Shown: piece after piece, positions 54,133-63,221 of the stretch | Numbering within the stretch: the stretch's first letter is position 1 | How the letters are laid out: every line of letters begins with the position of its first letter | Source: Saccharopolyspora sp. NFXS83 | Lineage (GTDB): Bacteria > Actinomycetota > Actinomycetes > Mycobacteriales > Pseudonocardiaceae | Assembly: GCF_026241095.1 (NCBI RefSeq) | Contig: NZ_JAPFGB010000001.1 | Location: forward strand, 310,001-374,000 | Direction: 5' to 3' | DNA length: 64,000 nucleotides | Program-made: the position numbers and the translations under genes | Notes under the pieces: generated by a model | Told to the model about the DNA's origin: nothing | What the model saw: only the letters and a program-made list of their open reading frames with translations | The model's database searches: none

Positions 54133-54660
54133 ATGGCAAAGCAGGACAAGGTCGACGCGGTCGGCGAGATCGCTGAGCGGTTCACCAACGCGACCACCAC
54201 CGTGGTGACCGAGTACCGCGGGTTGTCCATGGCGCAGCTGGGGCAGCTGCGCACCGCCCTCGGCGAGGGCGCGACCTACCGCGTCGCGAAGAACACGCTC
54301 GTCAAGCGGGCCGCTGAGCAGTCCGGGGTCAACGGCCTCGACGACCTGTTCGTCGGTCCCACGGCGATCGCCTTCATCGAGGGCGAGCCGGTGGACGCGG
54401 CGAAGGCGCTGCGCGACTTCGCCAAGGACCACCAGGCGCTGGTGATCAAGGGCGGCTACATGGACGGCCGCGCGATCTCGGTTTCCGAGGTCGAGCGCAT
54501 CGCCGACCTGGACTCGCGCGAGGTCACCTTGAGCAAGCTGGCCGGCGCGATGAAGGGCAAGTTGACCGAGGCCGCCGGCCTGTTCGCCGCCCCGGCATCG
54601 CAGGTCGCACGGCTCGCCGCCGCGCTGCAGGAGAAGAAGGGCGCCGAGTCGGACTCCTGA
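54133..54660 (+). CDS. rplJ: 50S ribosomal protein L10
   Basis: The 175-residue protein has [20 protein letters not shown] and [16 protein letters not shown], then a C-terminal helix that anchors L7/L12. ATG at 54133 follows AGGAGGCG. It forms a short transcription unit with rplL behind the L10 leader. Confidence 0.98.
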   Translation: MAKQDKVDAVGEIAERFTNATTTVVTEYRGLSMAQLGQLRTALGEGATYRVAKNTLVKRAAEQSGVNGLDDLFVGPTAIAFIEGEPVDAAKALRDFAKDHQALVIKGGYMDGRAISVSEVERIADLDSREVTLSKLAGAMKGKLTEAAGLFAAPASQVARLAAALQEKKGAESDS

Positions 54661-54753
54661 TCCGTCCCGGCCCGGAACGCCGCGCGCGCCGGGATCCCGC
54701 CCGCACATCGCACCGCTCGCCCCGGCGAGCGCAGATCTGAAAGGAACGCCGTC

Positions 54754-55140
54754 ATGGCCAAGCTGAGCAACGACGAGCTGCTGGACGTCTTCAAGGAAAT
54801 GACCCTGCTCGAGCTCTCCGAGTTCGTGAAGCAGTTCGAGGAGACCTTCGACGTCACCGCCGCCGCCCCGGTCGCGGCCGTGGCCGCCCCGGCCGCCGGT
54901 GGCGCTGCCGCCGAGGCCGAGGAGCAGGACGAGTTCGACGTCGTCCTCGAGGACGCCGGCGACAAGAAGATCCAGGTCATCAAGGTCGTCCGCGAGGTCG
55001 TCTCCGGTCTGGGCCTGAAGGAGGCCAAGGAGCTCGTCGAGGGCGCCCCGAAGGCCCTCCTGGAGAAGGTCGACAAGGAGAAGGCCAACGAGGCCAAGGC
55101 CAAGCTGGAGGAGTCCGGCGCCAAGATCTCCCTGAAGTGA
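54754..55140 (+). CDS. rplL: 50S ribosomal protein L7/L12
   Basis: The 128-residue acidic stalk protein has an N-terminal dimer domain ([17 protein letters not shown]), an Ala-rich hinge (residues about 38-55) and a C-terminal factor-binding domain ([20 protein letters not shown]). GAAAGGAACG precedes the ATG. Confidence 0.98.
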   Translation: MAKLSNDELLDVFKEMTLLELSEFVKQFEETFDVTAAAPVAAVAAPAAGGAAAEAEEQDEFDVVLEDAGDKKIQVIKVVREVVSGLGLKEAKELVEGAPKALLEKVDKEKANEAKAKLEESGAKISLK

Positions 55141-55203
55141 TCTCGCGCCGTCCGGTTCCGCGTCCGCAAGGACGGGTCCGGGCGGCTCGCACTTCCGCAT
55201 GAC

Positions 55204-55231
55204 GAACGGCCCCGCTTCGGCGGGGCCGTTC
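55204..55231 (+). terminator. Terminator of the rplJ-rplL unit
   Basis: A 12-bp stem (GAACGGCCCCGC / GCGGGGCCGTTC) with a TTCG tetraloop lies about 65 bases past the rplL stop. Confidence 0.88.
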
Positions 55232-55341
55232 TGCTTTCCGGGCCGGATCGATCGGATAACGATCCTCGCGGGTGATCCGAGAACTGGATCACTTTCGCGG
55301 ACGCGCCGTTTCCGGGGTGATCACGCGGTGTGCGGAACGGG

Positions 55342-55376
55342 ATGGCGGACACCCACTGTGGGTGTCCGCCATTTTT
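55342..55376. terminator. Strong orphan terminator
   Basis: A 13-bp perfect stem (ATGGCGGACACCC / GGGTGTCCGCCAT) with a 5-base loop is followed by TTTTT. It lies 110 bases beyond the rplL terminator and 260 bases before mceG, with no gene in front of it. A short RNA ending here is possible. The remaining gap to 55636 has no gene and should contain the mce promoter. Confidence 0.85.
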
Positions 55377-55636
55377 CCGTCCGTGCACATTTCATTGATT
55401 TTTTCGGTCTGCGGAACCATGAATTCGGACAGTTCGGAACGGTTTTCGTCCTGCTCTGGGAATCCAAGTGAACTCATGAGTAACCTGTGCGCGTCTCGCT
55501 CGTTGCATAGGTGTGACGCTCCTGACGTCGGTTAGTCGAGTCACATATGCGAGGCTCCCCATTCGGGTGCGCTACTGCACCTGGCGGAGTGCTGCCAGCG
55601 AGTAACGCGGCCAACGAAGGAACGCGGAGGTGCCGG

Positions 55637-56989
55637 ATGGGTGTCGAGGTCAGGGTCGAGGGCTTGTCGAAGTCCTTCGGCGCGCAGACCATCTGGCGGG
55701 ACGTGTCGCTGACCCTGCCAACCGGGGAGATCAGCGTGCTGCTGGGCCCTTCTGGCACCGGCAAGTCGGTGTTCCTGAAGTCGCTCGTGGGACTCCTCAA
55801 GCCGGAGCAGGGCAAAGTCGTGATCGACGGCGTCGACGTCTGCGACTGCTCGGAGAGCAAGCTCTACGAGATCCGGAAGCTGTTCGGCGTCCTGTTCCAG
55901 GACGGCGCGCTGTTCGGGTCGATGAACCTGTACGACAACATCGCCTTCCCGCTGCGCGAGCACACTCGGAAGAACGAGTCCGAGGTTCGCCAGGTGGTCA
56001 TGGAGAAGATGGAGATGGTCGGGCTCATCGGCGCCGAGTCGAAGCTGCCCGGTGAGATCTCCGGCGGTATGCGCAAGCGGGCCGGTCTGGCCAGGGCGCT
56101 GGTGCTGGACCCGGAGATCCTGCTGTTCGACGAGCCGGACTCGGGCTTGGACCCGGTCCGCACGGCTTACCTGAACCAGCTGATCGTGGACCTGAACGCG
56201 CAGATCGACGCGACCTGCCTGATCGTCACGCACGACATCAACACGGCCCGCACGGTGCCGGACAACATCGGGATGCTGTTCCGCCGCAACCTGGTGATGT
56301 ACGGACCTAGGGAGGTGCTGCTGACCTCGCGCGAGCCGGTCGTGGAGCAGTTCCTCAACGGCCGCAGGCAGGGCCCGATCGGCATGAGCGAGGAGAAGGA
56401 CGCCGGGCAGATGGCGGCGGAGCTCGCCGAGCTCGAAGGCGACAAGGGCGTCCCGGACATCATCCCGCAGCTCGACGTCTCGCCCGGCCTGCCCGAGCGC
56501 ACCGCGGTGCGGCGCAGGCAGGACCGCGTGATGGCGAACCTGCACTCGCTGACTCCCGAGGCGCAGCAGCAGATCTTCAAGAGCATGAGCGACCAGGAGC
56601 GCGAGCACTACGGCATCCGCGCGGGTGTCGCTCCGGCCCAGGCCCCGGCCGCGTCGATGAGCGGCTCGCTGCCGCAGGGCGACGTCGCCCGGGTGCCGCA
56701 GCAGACCGCCCCGCAGCAGCAGGCCCCCCGGCCCCCCGGTCCCGCCCATCAGGCGGCACCGCAGCAGGCGCCCCAGAACCCGGTCCAGCAGAGCCAGGCT
56801 CCGCAGGGTTCGGTGGCGCCGAACCCGGGTCCGCAAGGATCCGCCCCGGCCCACGGTCACGCCCGCCCCTCGCCGCGGCCCCGGCCGCGCAGCGGCGAGC
56901 CGCCGTTCCAGTCCGGTTTCCAACCCGATGATGAACCGGTGAGCGCCCGCCGCCGTTGGTTCGGACGCCAAAAAGGTGGTGAGCAGTGA
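55637..56989 (+). CDS. mceG: Mce transporter ATPase (MceG/Mkl-type)
   Basis: This 450-residue ABC ATPase energises Mce lipid importers. Walker A is GPSGTGKS near residue 36, the signature is ISGGMRKRAGLARA, Walker B is ILLFDEPDSGLDP and the H-loop is VTHD. After residue 250 it has a long C-terminal extension; the last 110 residues are Pro/Gln/Ala-rich and disordered. The gene starts the mce operon, unlike in mycobacteria where mceG is unlinked. ATG at 55637 follows CGGAGG. The stop overlaps the next GTG. Confidence 0.93.
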   Translation: MGVEVRVEGLSKSFGAQTIWRDVSLTLPTGEISVLLGPSGTGKSVFLKSLVGLLKPEQGKVVIDGVDVCDCSESKLYEIRKLFGVLFQDGALFGSMNLYDNIAFPLREHTRKNESEVRQVVMEKMEMVGLIGAESKLPGEISGGMRKRAGLARALVLDPEILLFDEPDSGLDPVRTAYLNQLIVDLNAQIDATCLIVTHDINTARTVPDNIGMLFRRNLVMYGPREVLLTSREPVVEQFLNGRRQGPIGMSEEKDAGQMAAELAELEGDKGVPDIIPQLDVSPGLPERTAVRRRQDRVMANLHSLTPEAQQQIFKSMSDQEREHYGIRAGVAPAQAPAASMSGSLPQGDVARVPQQTAPQQQAPRPPGPAHQAAPQQAPQNPVQQSQAPQGSVAPNPGPQGSAPAHGHARPSPRPRPRSGEPPFQSGFQPDDEPVSARRRWFGRQKGGEQ

Positions 56990-57798
56990 GCGCACCGCCC
57001 ACGCGATCGCGGGCGAGAAGCGCACGATCCTTCCCCGGTGCGGGGGGATTGCGTGAGACGGGCCGTTTGTTCGCACTGGGACTGGACGTGATCCGGTCCA
57101 TTCCGCGCCGGCCGTTCCAGTTCCGCGAGTTCATCCAGCAGTGCTGGTTCATCGCCAGCGTGACGATCATGCCCACCGCGCTGGTGGCGATTCCGTTCGG
57201 CGCGGTCATCGCGCTGCAGCTCGGTTCGCTGACCCGGCAGATCGGCGCCCAGTCGTTCACCGGTGGCGCGAGCGTGCTCGCGATCATCCAGCAGGCCAGC
57301 CCGATCGTGACGGCGCTGCTGATCGCCGGTGCCGGCGGTTCGGCGATCTGCGCCGACCTCGGCTCCCGCAAGATCCGCGACGAGATCGACGCGATGGAGG
57401 TCCTCGGCGTCTCCGTCGTGCAGCGCCTCGTGGTGCCCCGGGTGCTGGCGGCGATCCTGGTCGCGGTGCTGCTCAACGGCATGGTCAGCGTCGTCGGCGT
57501 GCTCGGCGGCTACTTCTTCAACGTGATCATGCAGGGCGGTACGCCCGGCGCCTACATGGCGAGCTTCAACGCGCTGGCGCAGCTGCCGGACGTGTGGATC
57601 AGCGAGCTGAAGGCGTTGATCTTCGGTTTCCTGGCGGGCGTGGTCGCGGCCTACCGCGGCCTGAACCCGCCGCCCGGCCCGAAGGGTGTCGGGGACGCGG
57701 TGAACCAGGCCGTGGTGATCACCTTCCTGCTGCTGTTCGCGGTGAACTTCATTCTGACCACGATCTACCTCCAGGTCGTGCCGCCCAAGGGGATGTGA
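56986..57798 (+). CDS. yrbEA: Mce permease YrbE (MlaE family), first copy
   Basis: This 270-residue permease has about six helices. It has the MlaE residues SVTIMPTALVAIPFGAVIALQLG and the conserved loop SRKIRDEIDAMEVLG, which touches the ATPase. GTG start overlaps the mceG stop. It forms the channel with the second YrbE. Confidence 0.95.
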   Translation: MSAPPTRSRARSARSFPGAGGLRETGRLFALGLDVIRSIPRRPFQFREFIQQCWFIASVTIMPTALVAIPFGAVIALQLGSLTRQIGAQSFTGGASVLAIIQQASPIVTALLIAGAGGSAICADLGSRKIRDEIDAMEVLGVSVVQRLVVPRVLAAILVAVLLNGMVSVVGVLGGYFFNVIMQGGTPGAYMASFNALAQLPDVWISELKALIFGFLAGVVAAYRGLNPPPGPKGVGDAVNQAVVITFLLLFAVNFILTTIYLQVVPPKGM

Positions 57799-57804
57799 GC
57801 GGGC

Positions 57805-58644
57805 ATGACGACGATGACGCAGCGCGTGAAGAGCGCGGCACGACGGCCGCTGCAGACGCTCGACGATCTGGGCGACCAGATGTCGTTCTACCTGCGGACG
57901 CTGGGCTGGATCCCGAAGTCGATCACCCGCTACGCCAAGGAGACCCTGCGGCTGCTGACCGAGGTCAGCTTCGGCAGCGGGGCGCTCGCGGTGATCGGCG
58001 GCACGGTCGGCGTGATGATCGGCATGACGCTGTTCACCGGCACCGTGGTCGGCCTCCAGGGCTACGCGGCGCTGAACCAGCTGGGCACCTCGGCGTTCGC
58101 CGGGTTCGTCTCGGCGTACTTCAACACCCGTGAGATCGCGCCGCTGGTGGCCGGTCTCGCGCTGTCGGCCACGGTCGGCTCCGGGTTCACCGCGCAGCTC
58201 GGCGCGATGCGGATCTCCGATGAGATCGACGCGCTGGAGGTCATGGGCGTGCCCAGCCTCCCGTACCTGGTGACGACGCGGGTGATGGCCGGGTTCGTCG
58301 CGGTGGTGCCGCTGTACGTGCTGGGGCTGCTGACCTCGTACCTGGCGGCGCGCACGGTGACGGTGCAGCTCTACGGGCAGTCGGCCGGTACCTACGACCA
58401 CTACTTCAACCTGTTCCTCCCGCCGGAGGACGTGTTGTGGTCGTTCTTGAAAGTGCTCATCTTCAGCGTCGTGGTGATCATGACGCACTGCTACTACGGC
58501 TACCGCGCCAGCGGCGGCCCGGCAGGGGTGGGCATCGCGGTGGGGCGCGCGGTGCGCACGGCGATCGTGACGACCGCTCTGCTCGACTTCTTCCTCAGCC
58601 TCGCGATCTGGGGCACCACGACGACGGTTCGGATCACGGGATGA
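57805..58644 (+). CDS. yrbEB: Mce permease YrbE (MlaE family), second copy
   Basis: This 279-residue MlaE-type permease contains VGVMIGMTLFTGTVVGLQGYAALN and the loop MRISDEIDALEVMG. It starts 6 bases after the first YrbE. Its stop overlaps the mceA ATG (ATGA). Confidence 0.95.
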   Translation: MTTMTQRVKSAARRPLQTLDDLGDQMSFYLRTLGWIPKSITRYAKETLRLLTEVSFGSGALAVIGGTVGVMIGMTLFTGTVVGLQGYAALNQLGTSAFAGFVSAYFNTREIAPLVAGLALSATVGSGFTAQLGAMRISDEIDALEVMGVPSLPYLVTTRVMAGFVAVVPLYVLGLLTSYLAARTVTVQLYGQSAGTYDHYFNLFLPPEDVLWSFLKVLIFSVVVIMTHCYYGYRASGGPAGVGIAVGRAVRTAIVTTALLDFFLSLAIWGTTTTVRITG

Positions 58645-60002
58645 GTACTCGCAGCGCATTGTTCACGGCGCGGCGCAGACTGCTGGGTCTGTCGCTGTTG
58701 ATGTGCATCATGCTGTTCTTCGCCTTCACCATCGCCACCTATCAGCGCGCCTTCGAATCCAGCGTGGAAGTGGTGCTCAAGGCCGCGCGCAGCGGGAACC
58801 AGCTGCTGCCCGAGTCGGACGTCAAAGCGCACGGCATGATCATCGGCCGGGTCGACGAGGTGCGGCCGACGGCCGAGGGCGCGGAGCTGCACTTGGCGCT
58901 GGAGCCGGACAAGGCGCGGCTGCTGCCCGCGAACGTGTCGGCCCGGCTGCTGCCGCGGACGTTGTTCGGCGAGCGCTACGTGTCGCTGGACGTGCCGGAG
59001 CAGGCGTCGTCGACGCGGCTGGCCTCGGGCGACGTGATCTCGCAGGACCGCACGCGGGCGTCGGTGGAGCTGGAGACGGTGCTGGCGGACACCATGCCCG
59101 TGCTGCAGGCCATCCACCCGAACGACCTGGCGGCGACGCTGAACTCGCTGGACCAGGCGCTCGACGGCCGCGGCGAAGAGGTCGGCGACACGATCACGCG
59201 GCTGAACCAGTACGTCGAGGGGCTCAACCCGTCCGTCCCGCAGCTGCAGGAGAACCTGCGCCAGCTGGTGGGTGTGGCCGAGACCTACGAGCAGGCGGCC
59301 CCGGACGTGCTGCAGGCGCTGGGCGATCTGTCGGTGACGTCGCGAACGCTGGTGGACCAGCAGGACGACCTGCGGACGCTGACCTCGCAGCTGACCACGA
59401 CGTCGAACGACGCGACCGGTTTCCTGGAGGCCAACGGGGACGACCTGATCAGGTTGGGCGAGTCCACGCGGCCCACCGCTGACGTGCTCGCGAAGTACTC
59501 CCCGTCGTACCCGTGCTTCCTCAAGGGCATGGCCGACTACGTGCCGCTGATCAACGATGCCTTCGGCGTCGGCACCAAGGAGCCGGGTCTGCACATCACC
59601 CTCGAAATCGTGCCCAACCGGGGCAAGTACATCCCGAACCAGGACGAGCCGGAGTTCGGCGACAAGCGCGGGCCGCGCTGCTACGACTTCGTCAACGGTC
59701 CCAAGCCGTTCCCGCAGTACCCGCCGGACGGTCCGCTCAACGACGGTTCGGTGCCGCCGCCCGCGGCCCGCACCGGCAACGAGGGGTTGCTGCCCAGCGG
59801 TGGGGCCCCGGCGAGCACCTCGCCGCAGTCGGCGAGCGCGCCGGCCCCCGATGACCTCGGACTGCAGAACTCGCCCGCCGAACGGGACATGGTCTCGACG
59901 GTGCTGGCGCCGACGATGGGCACCTCCGCCCAGGACGTGCCCGGCTGGGGCTCGCTGCTGGTCGGTCCGGTCCTTCGTGGAGCGGAGGTGAGCTACCGAT
60001 GA
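58641..60002 (+). CDS. mceA: MCE family protein, MceA position
   Basis: This 453-residue protein has an N-terminal membrane anchor (residues about 13-32) and an MCE beta-domain (about 40-120, with HGMIIGRVDEVRPTAEGAEL). A long helical part follows (about 140-290) and a Pro/Ala-rich tail with cysteines (YPCFLKG, RCYDF). Six such proteins form the periplasmic lipid tunnel. ATG overlap at both ends. Confidence 0.94.
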   Translation: MSTRSALFTARRRLLGLSLLMCIMLFFAFTIATYQRAFESSVEVVLKAARSGNQLLPESDVKAHGMIIGRVDEVRPTAEGAELHLALEPDKARLLPANVSARLLPRTLFGERYVSLDVPEQASSTRLASGDVISQDRTRASVELETVLADTMPVLQAIHPNDLAATLNSLDQALDGRGEEVGDTITRLNQYVEGLNPSVPQLQENLRQLVGVAETYEQAAPDVLQALGDLSVTSRTLVDQQDDLRTLTSQLTTTSNDATGFLEANGDDLIRLGESTRPTADVLAKYSPSYPCFLKGMADYVPLINDAFGVGTKEPGLHITLEIVPNRGKYIPNQDEPEFGDKRGPRCYDFVNGPKPFPQYPPDGPLNDGSVPPPAARTGNEGLLPSGGAPASTSPQSASAPAPDDLGLQNSPAERDMVSTVLAPTMGTSAQDVPGWGSLLVGPVLRGAEVSYR

Positions 60003-61024
60003 ACGCGCGCGGCATCCTCGGGCCACTGGTCAAGTTCGGCATCTTCGTGCTCGTCACGGTGCTGGCCAGCGGTGTCCTGGTGATCACCATCGCGAACAAC
60101 GACCTGCGCTCCTCGGAGTCCTACAGCGCCCGGTTCACCGACGCCACGGCGCTCAACGAGGGCGACGAGGTGCGCATCTCGGGCGTCAAGGTCGGCCAGA
60201 TCGAGAAGATCAGTGTCGTGGACCGGCGGGTCGCGGAGGTCGAGTTCAACGTCTCCCAGCGCAAGCTGCCCAAGTCGGTGCAGGCCACGATCAAGTACCG
60301 GAACCTGGTCGGCCAGCGCTACCTCGCGCTGGAGCAGGGCGCGGGTGCGCCGAACGACTACCTGCCCACCGGCGGCACGATCCCGCTGGCGCAGACCAAA
60401 CCCGCGCTGGACCTCACGGTGCTGCTCGGCGGTTTCAAGCCGCTGTTCCAGGCGCTGTCGCCGGACGACGTGAACAAGCTGTCCTACGAGATCATCCAGG
60501 TCCTGCAGGGCGAGGGCGGCACGGTGCAGAGCCTGCTGGCTCACACGGCGTCGCTGACCTCGACGCTGGCCGCCAAGGACCAGGTGATCGGGCAGGTCGT
60601 CAACAACCTCAACGGGGTGCTCGGCACCGTCAACGCCCGCGACGACCAGCTCTCCGGCCTGATCGTGCAGTTGCAGCAGGTCGTGTCCGGGCTGTCCGAA
60701 GACCGGGACTCCATCGGTGAGGCGGTGGGCGCGCTGGACGGCCTCACCAACACCACCGCCGGACTGCTCACCGAAGCACGGCCGCCGTTGCAACAGGACA
60801 TCGCCGGGCTCGGCGAGCTGTCCAAGAACCTCAACGACAACGAAGAGATCACCGAGCGCACGTTGCAGAACATGCCGGACAAGCTGAACACCATCACGCG
60901 CACCGGCACGCACGGCGCGTGGTTCAACTTCTTCCTGTGCGGATTGTCCGGCAAGGTCGGCATCGGTGATCTGAACATCCCGCTGCCGCTGATGCCGGTG
61001 ACCCAGCCGAGGTGCCAAGCATGA
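59999..61024 (+). CDS. mceB: MCE family protein, MceB position
   Basis: This 341-residue protein has an N-terminal anchor, then an MCE domain (FTDATALNEGDEVRISGVKVG) and the loop KYRNLVGQRYLALEQG. A helical section follows, with a short C-terminal domain (FNFFLCGLSGK). Overlaps mceA by 4 bases and mceC by 4. Confidence 0.95.
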   Translation: MNARGILGPLVKFGIFVLVTVLASGVLVITIANNDLRSSESYSARFTDATALNEGDEVRISGVKVGQIEKISVVDRRVAEVEFNVSQRKLPKSVQATIKYRNLVGQRYLALEQGAGAPNDYLPTGGTIPLAQTKPALDLTVLLGGFKPLFQALSPDDVNKLSYEIIQVLQGEGGTVQSLLAHTASLTSTLAAKDQVIGQVVNNLNGVLGTVNARDDQLSGLIVQLQQVVSGLSEDRDSIGEAVGALDGLTNTTAGLLTEARPPLQQDIAGLGELSKNLNDNEEITERTLQNMPDKLNTITRTGTHGAWFNFFLCGLSGKVGIGDLNIPLPLMPVTQPRCQA

Positions 61025-62001
61025 CGTCATTCCAGAAGCGCGATCCGCTGAAGATCGGCGTGGCCGGGATCCTGGTGCTGCTCATCGGGTTCGCCGTCGC
61101 GATGAACTTCGAGCGGCTGCCGCTGATCAGCGGCACCAGCTACCAGGCGAACTTCAGCGAGGCCGCCGGGTTGGTGCCGGACAACGAGGTCCGGGTCGCC
61201 GGGGTGAAGGTCGGCACCGTCAGCTCGGTCGAGCTCGAAGGTGATCACGTCGCGGTGTCGTTCCGGGTCAAGGACACCTGGATCGGGAACAACACCACGG
61301 CCGCGATCAAGATCAAGACCCTGCTCGGGCAGAAGTACCTGGCGCTGGACCCCCGCGGCGACGAGGAGCAGTCCACTTCGGACCCGATCCCGCTGAACCG
61401 CACGATGGCGCCCTACGACGTGATCGAAGCGTTCAGCGGCCTGCAGCGGACCGTCGGCAGCATCGACACCCAGCAGCTCGCCGACAGCTTCCGCACCCTG
61501 TCCGACACGTTCTCCGACACCCCGGACGACGTGCGCGGGGCGCTCAACGGGCTCTCCGCGCTGTCGCAGACGATCTCCTCGCGCGACCAGCAGCTCAAGG
61601 AGCTGCTCGCGAACACCGCGAACGTGTCCCGCACCGTCGCCGACCGCAACGCGGAGTTCGAGAAGCTGCTCGCCGACGGGAACCTCCTGCTGGAGGAGAT
61701 CCGCGACCGCCGCGACCAGATCAGCTCGCTGCTCGACGGCACCCGGGCGCTGTCCGCGCAGCTGAGCGGACTCGTCGACGACAACGCCGCGCAGCTCGGT
61801 CCGACCCTGGCCCAACTGGACAAGGTCACCAAGATGCTGGAACGCAACCAGGACAACCTCAGCCGCAGCATCGAGGCCTTCGGGCCGTTCACCAGGGTGT
61901 TCTCCAACGTGCTCGGCACCGGCCGCTGGTTCGACACCTACATCTGCGGCCTGCTGCCGCCCGCCGTCGGCCCGCTCAACCCGGAGGGCTGCAAGCCATG
62001 A
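61021..62001 (+). CDS. mceC: MCE family protein, MceC position
   Basis: This 326-residue protein has an anchor helix, an MCE domain (FSEAAGLVPDNEVRVAGVKVG, then IKTLLGQKYLALDPRG) and a long helical region. The C-terminus has the Mce-type cysteine pair (TYICGLLP, EGCKP). ATG at 61021 is chosen because it overlaps the mceB stop. Confidence 0.95.
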   Translation: MTSFQKRDPLKIGVAGILVLLIGFAVAMNFERLPLISGTSYQANFSEAAGLVPDNEVRVAGVKVGTVSSVELEGDHVAVSFRVKDTWIGNNTTAAIKIKTLLGQKYLALDPRGDEEQSTSDPIPLNRTMAPYDVIEAFSGLQRTVGSIDTQQLADSFRTLSDTFSDTPDDVRGALNGLSALSQTISSRDQQLKELLANTANVSRTVADRNAEFEKLLADGNLLLEEIRDRRDQISSLLDGTRALSAQLSGLVDDNAAQLGPTLAQLDKVTKMLERNQDNLSRSIEAFGPFTRVFSNVLGTGRWFDTYICGLLPPAVGPLNPEGCKP

Positions 62002-63221
62002 GCACCCGGAAACCACCCCTCACCAGCCTGATCGCGATCGCCTGCGCGGTCGCGCTGCTGGCCACCGGCGCCGTGTGGTGGCTGTTCCACGGAGCCAACG
62101 AGAAGCGCGTCACCGCGTACTTCTCCGCGGCCGTCGGCGTCTACCCGGGCGGCGACGTGCGGATGCTGGGCGTGCCCATGGGCACCGTCGACGAGGTCAC
62201 TCCGAACGGCCGCACCGTGCGCGTGACGATGTCGCTGGAGCGCGACGTGGACGTGCCCGCCGACGTCAACGCGGTGCTCGTCTCGCCGAGCGTCGTCAGC
62301 GACCGGTACGTGCAGCTCGCTCCCGTCTACAAGGGAGGGCCGAAGCTCGCCGACGGCGCGGTGATCCCGAAGGAGCGCACCGCGACACCCGTCGAGCTCG
62401 ACGAGGTCTACCGCAGCCTCAACGACATCACCGCCGCGCTCGGCCCGGAAGGGGCGAACAAGGACGGCGCGCTCAGCGACCTGCTCAACACCGGTGCCGC
62501 GAACCTCGACGGCAACGGCCAGGCGCTCGCCGACACGCTGCAGCACCTCGGCCAAGCCGGCAGCACGCTGTCCGGCAGCAGCAAGGACCTGTTCGCGACC
62601 GTCGACAACCTGCAGCGGTTCACCTCGATGCTCAACTCCAACGACGAGCAGGTGCGCCGGTTCAACACCCAGATGCAGGAGGTCAGCTCGTTGCTGGCCG
62701 GAGAACGCGAGGACCTCGGCGCCTCGATGGCGGAACTGGCCGTCGCGCTGGGCAAGGTCGAATCCTTCGTCCGCGACAACCGGGAACAGCTCAAGTCCAA
62801 CGTGGACCAGCTCAACGGCGTGGCGCAGGTGCTGGTGAACCAGAAGGCGGCGCTGTCGGAATCGCTGACGGACGCACCGCTGGCACTGGGCAACCTGCAG
62901 AACTCCTACAACGCGGCCTCCGGAACCCTGGACACCCGCGCCGTGATCAACGAGCTGAACGAGCCGCCGCTGGTCGGCGTGTGCAAGCTCGTCCGCCAGC
63001 CCGCCGCGGGAACTCCGCTGCAACTGCCGGACAACGTGCTCGACGCCTGCAACGCGATCCAGCCGGTGCTCGACGGGCTGCTGCCCGTCTCCAGCATCGC
63101 GGACCTGCTCTCGCAGGTGCAGGGAAATCCGCCCGCGCAGCAGAACGGCGGCGCGGCCGGAGACCCCGTGCTCCCGCTCGGTGGCACCGGTGCCCCGCTC
63201 GTCACCGGAGGTGGCCAGTGA
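61998..63221 (+). CDS. mceD: MCE family protein, MceD position
   Basis: This 407-residue protein has an anchor helix, an MCE domain (FSAAVGVYPGGDVRMLGVPMG) and long helices with NxDQ-type heptads. The low-complexity C-terminus is Gly/Ala/Pro-rich. Overlaps mceC (ATGA) and mceE (GTGA). Confidence 0.94.
   Translation: MSTRKPPLTSLIAIACAVALLATGAVWWLFHGANEKRVTAYFSAAVGVYPGGDVRMLGVPMGTVDEVTPNGRTVRVTMSLERDVDVPADVNAVLVSPSVVSDRYVQLAPVYKGGPKLADGAVIPKERTATPVELDEVYRSLNDITAALGPEGANKDGALSDLLNTGAANLDGNGQALADTLQHLGQAGSTLSGSSKDLFATVDNLQRFTSMLNSNDEQVRRFNTQMQEVSSLLAGEREDLGASMAELAVALGKVESFVRDNREQLKSNVDQLNGVAQVLVNQKAALSESLTDAPLALGNLQNSYNAASGTLDTRAVINELNEPPLVGVCKLVRQPAAGTPLQLPDNVLDACNAIQPVLDGLLPVSSIADLLSQVQGNPPAQQNGGAAGDPVLPLGGTGAPLVTGGGQ

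Noticed and set aside
55289-55477. 62-codon minus-strand frame downstream of rplL
   Set aside because: It runs through a perfect terminator hairpin, whose arms explain the apparent coding potential.
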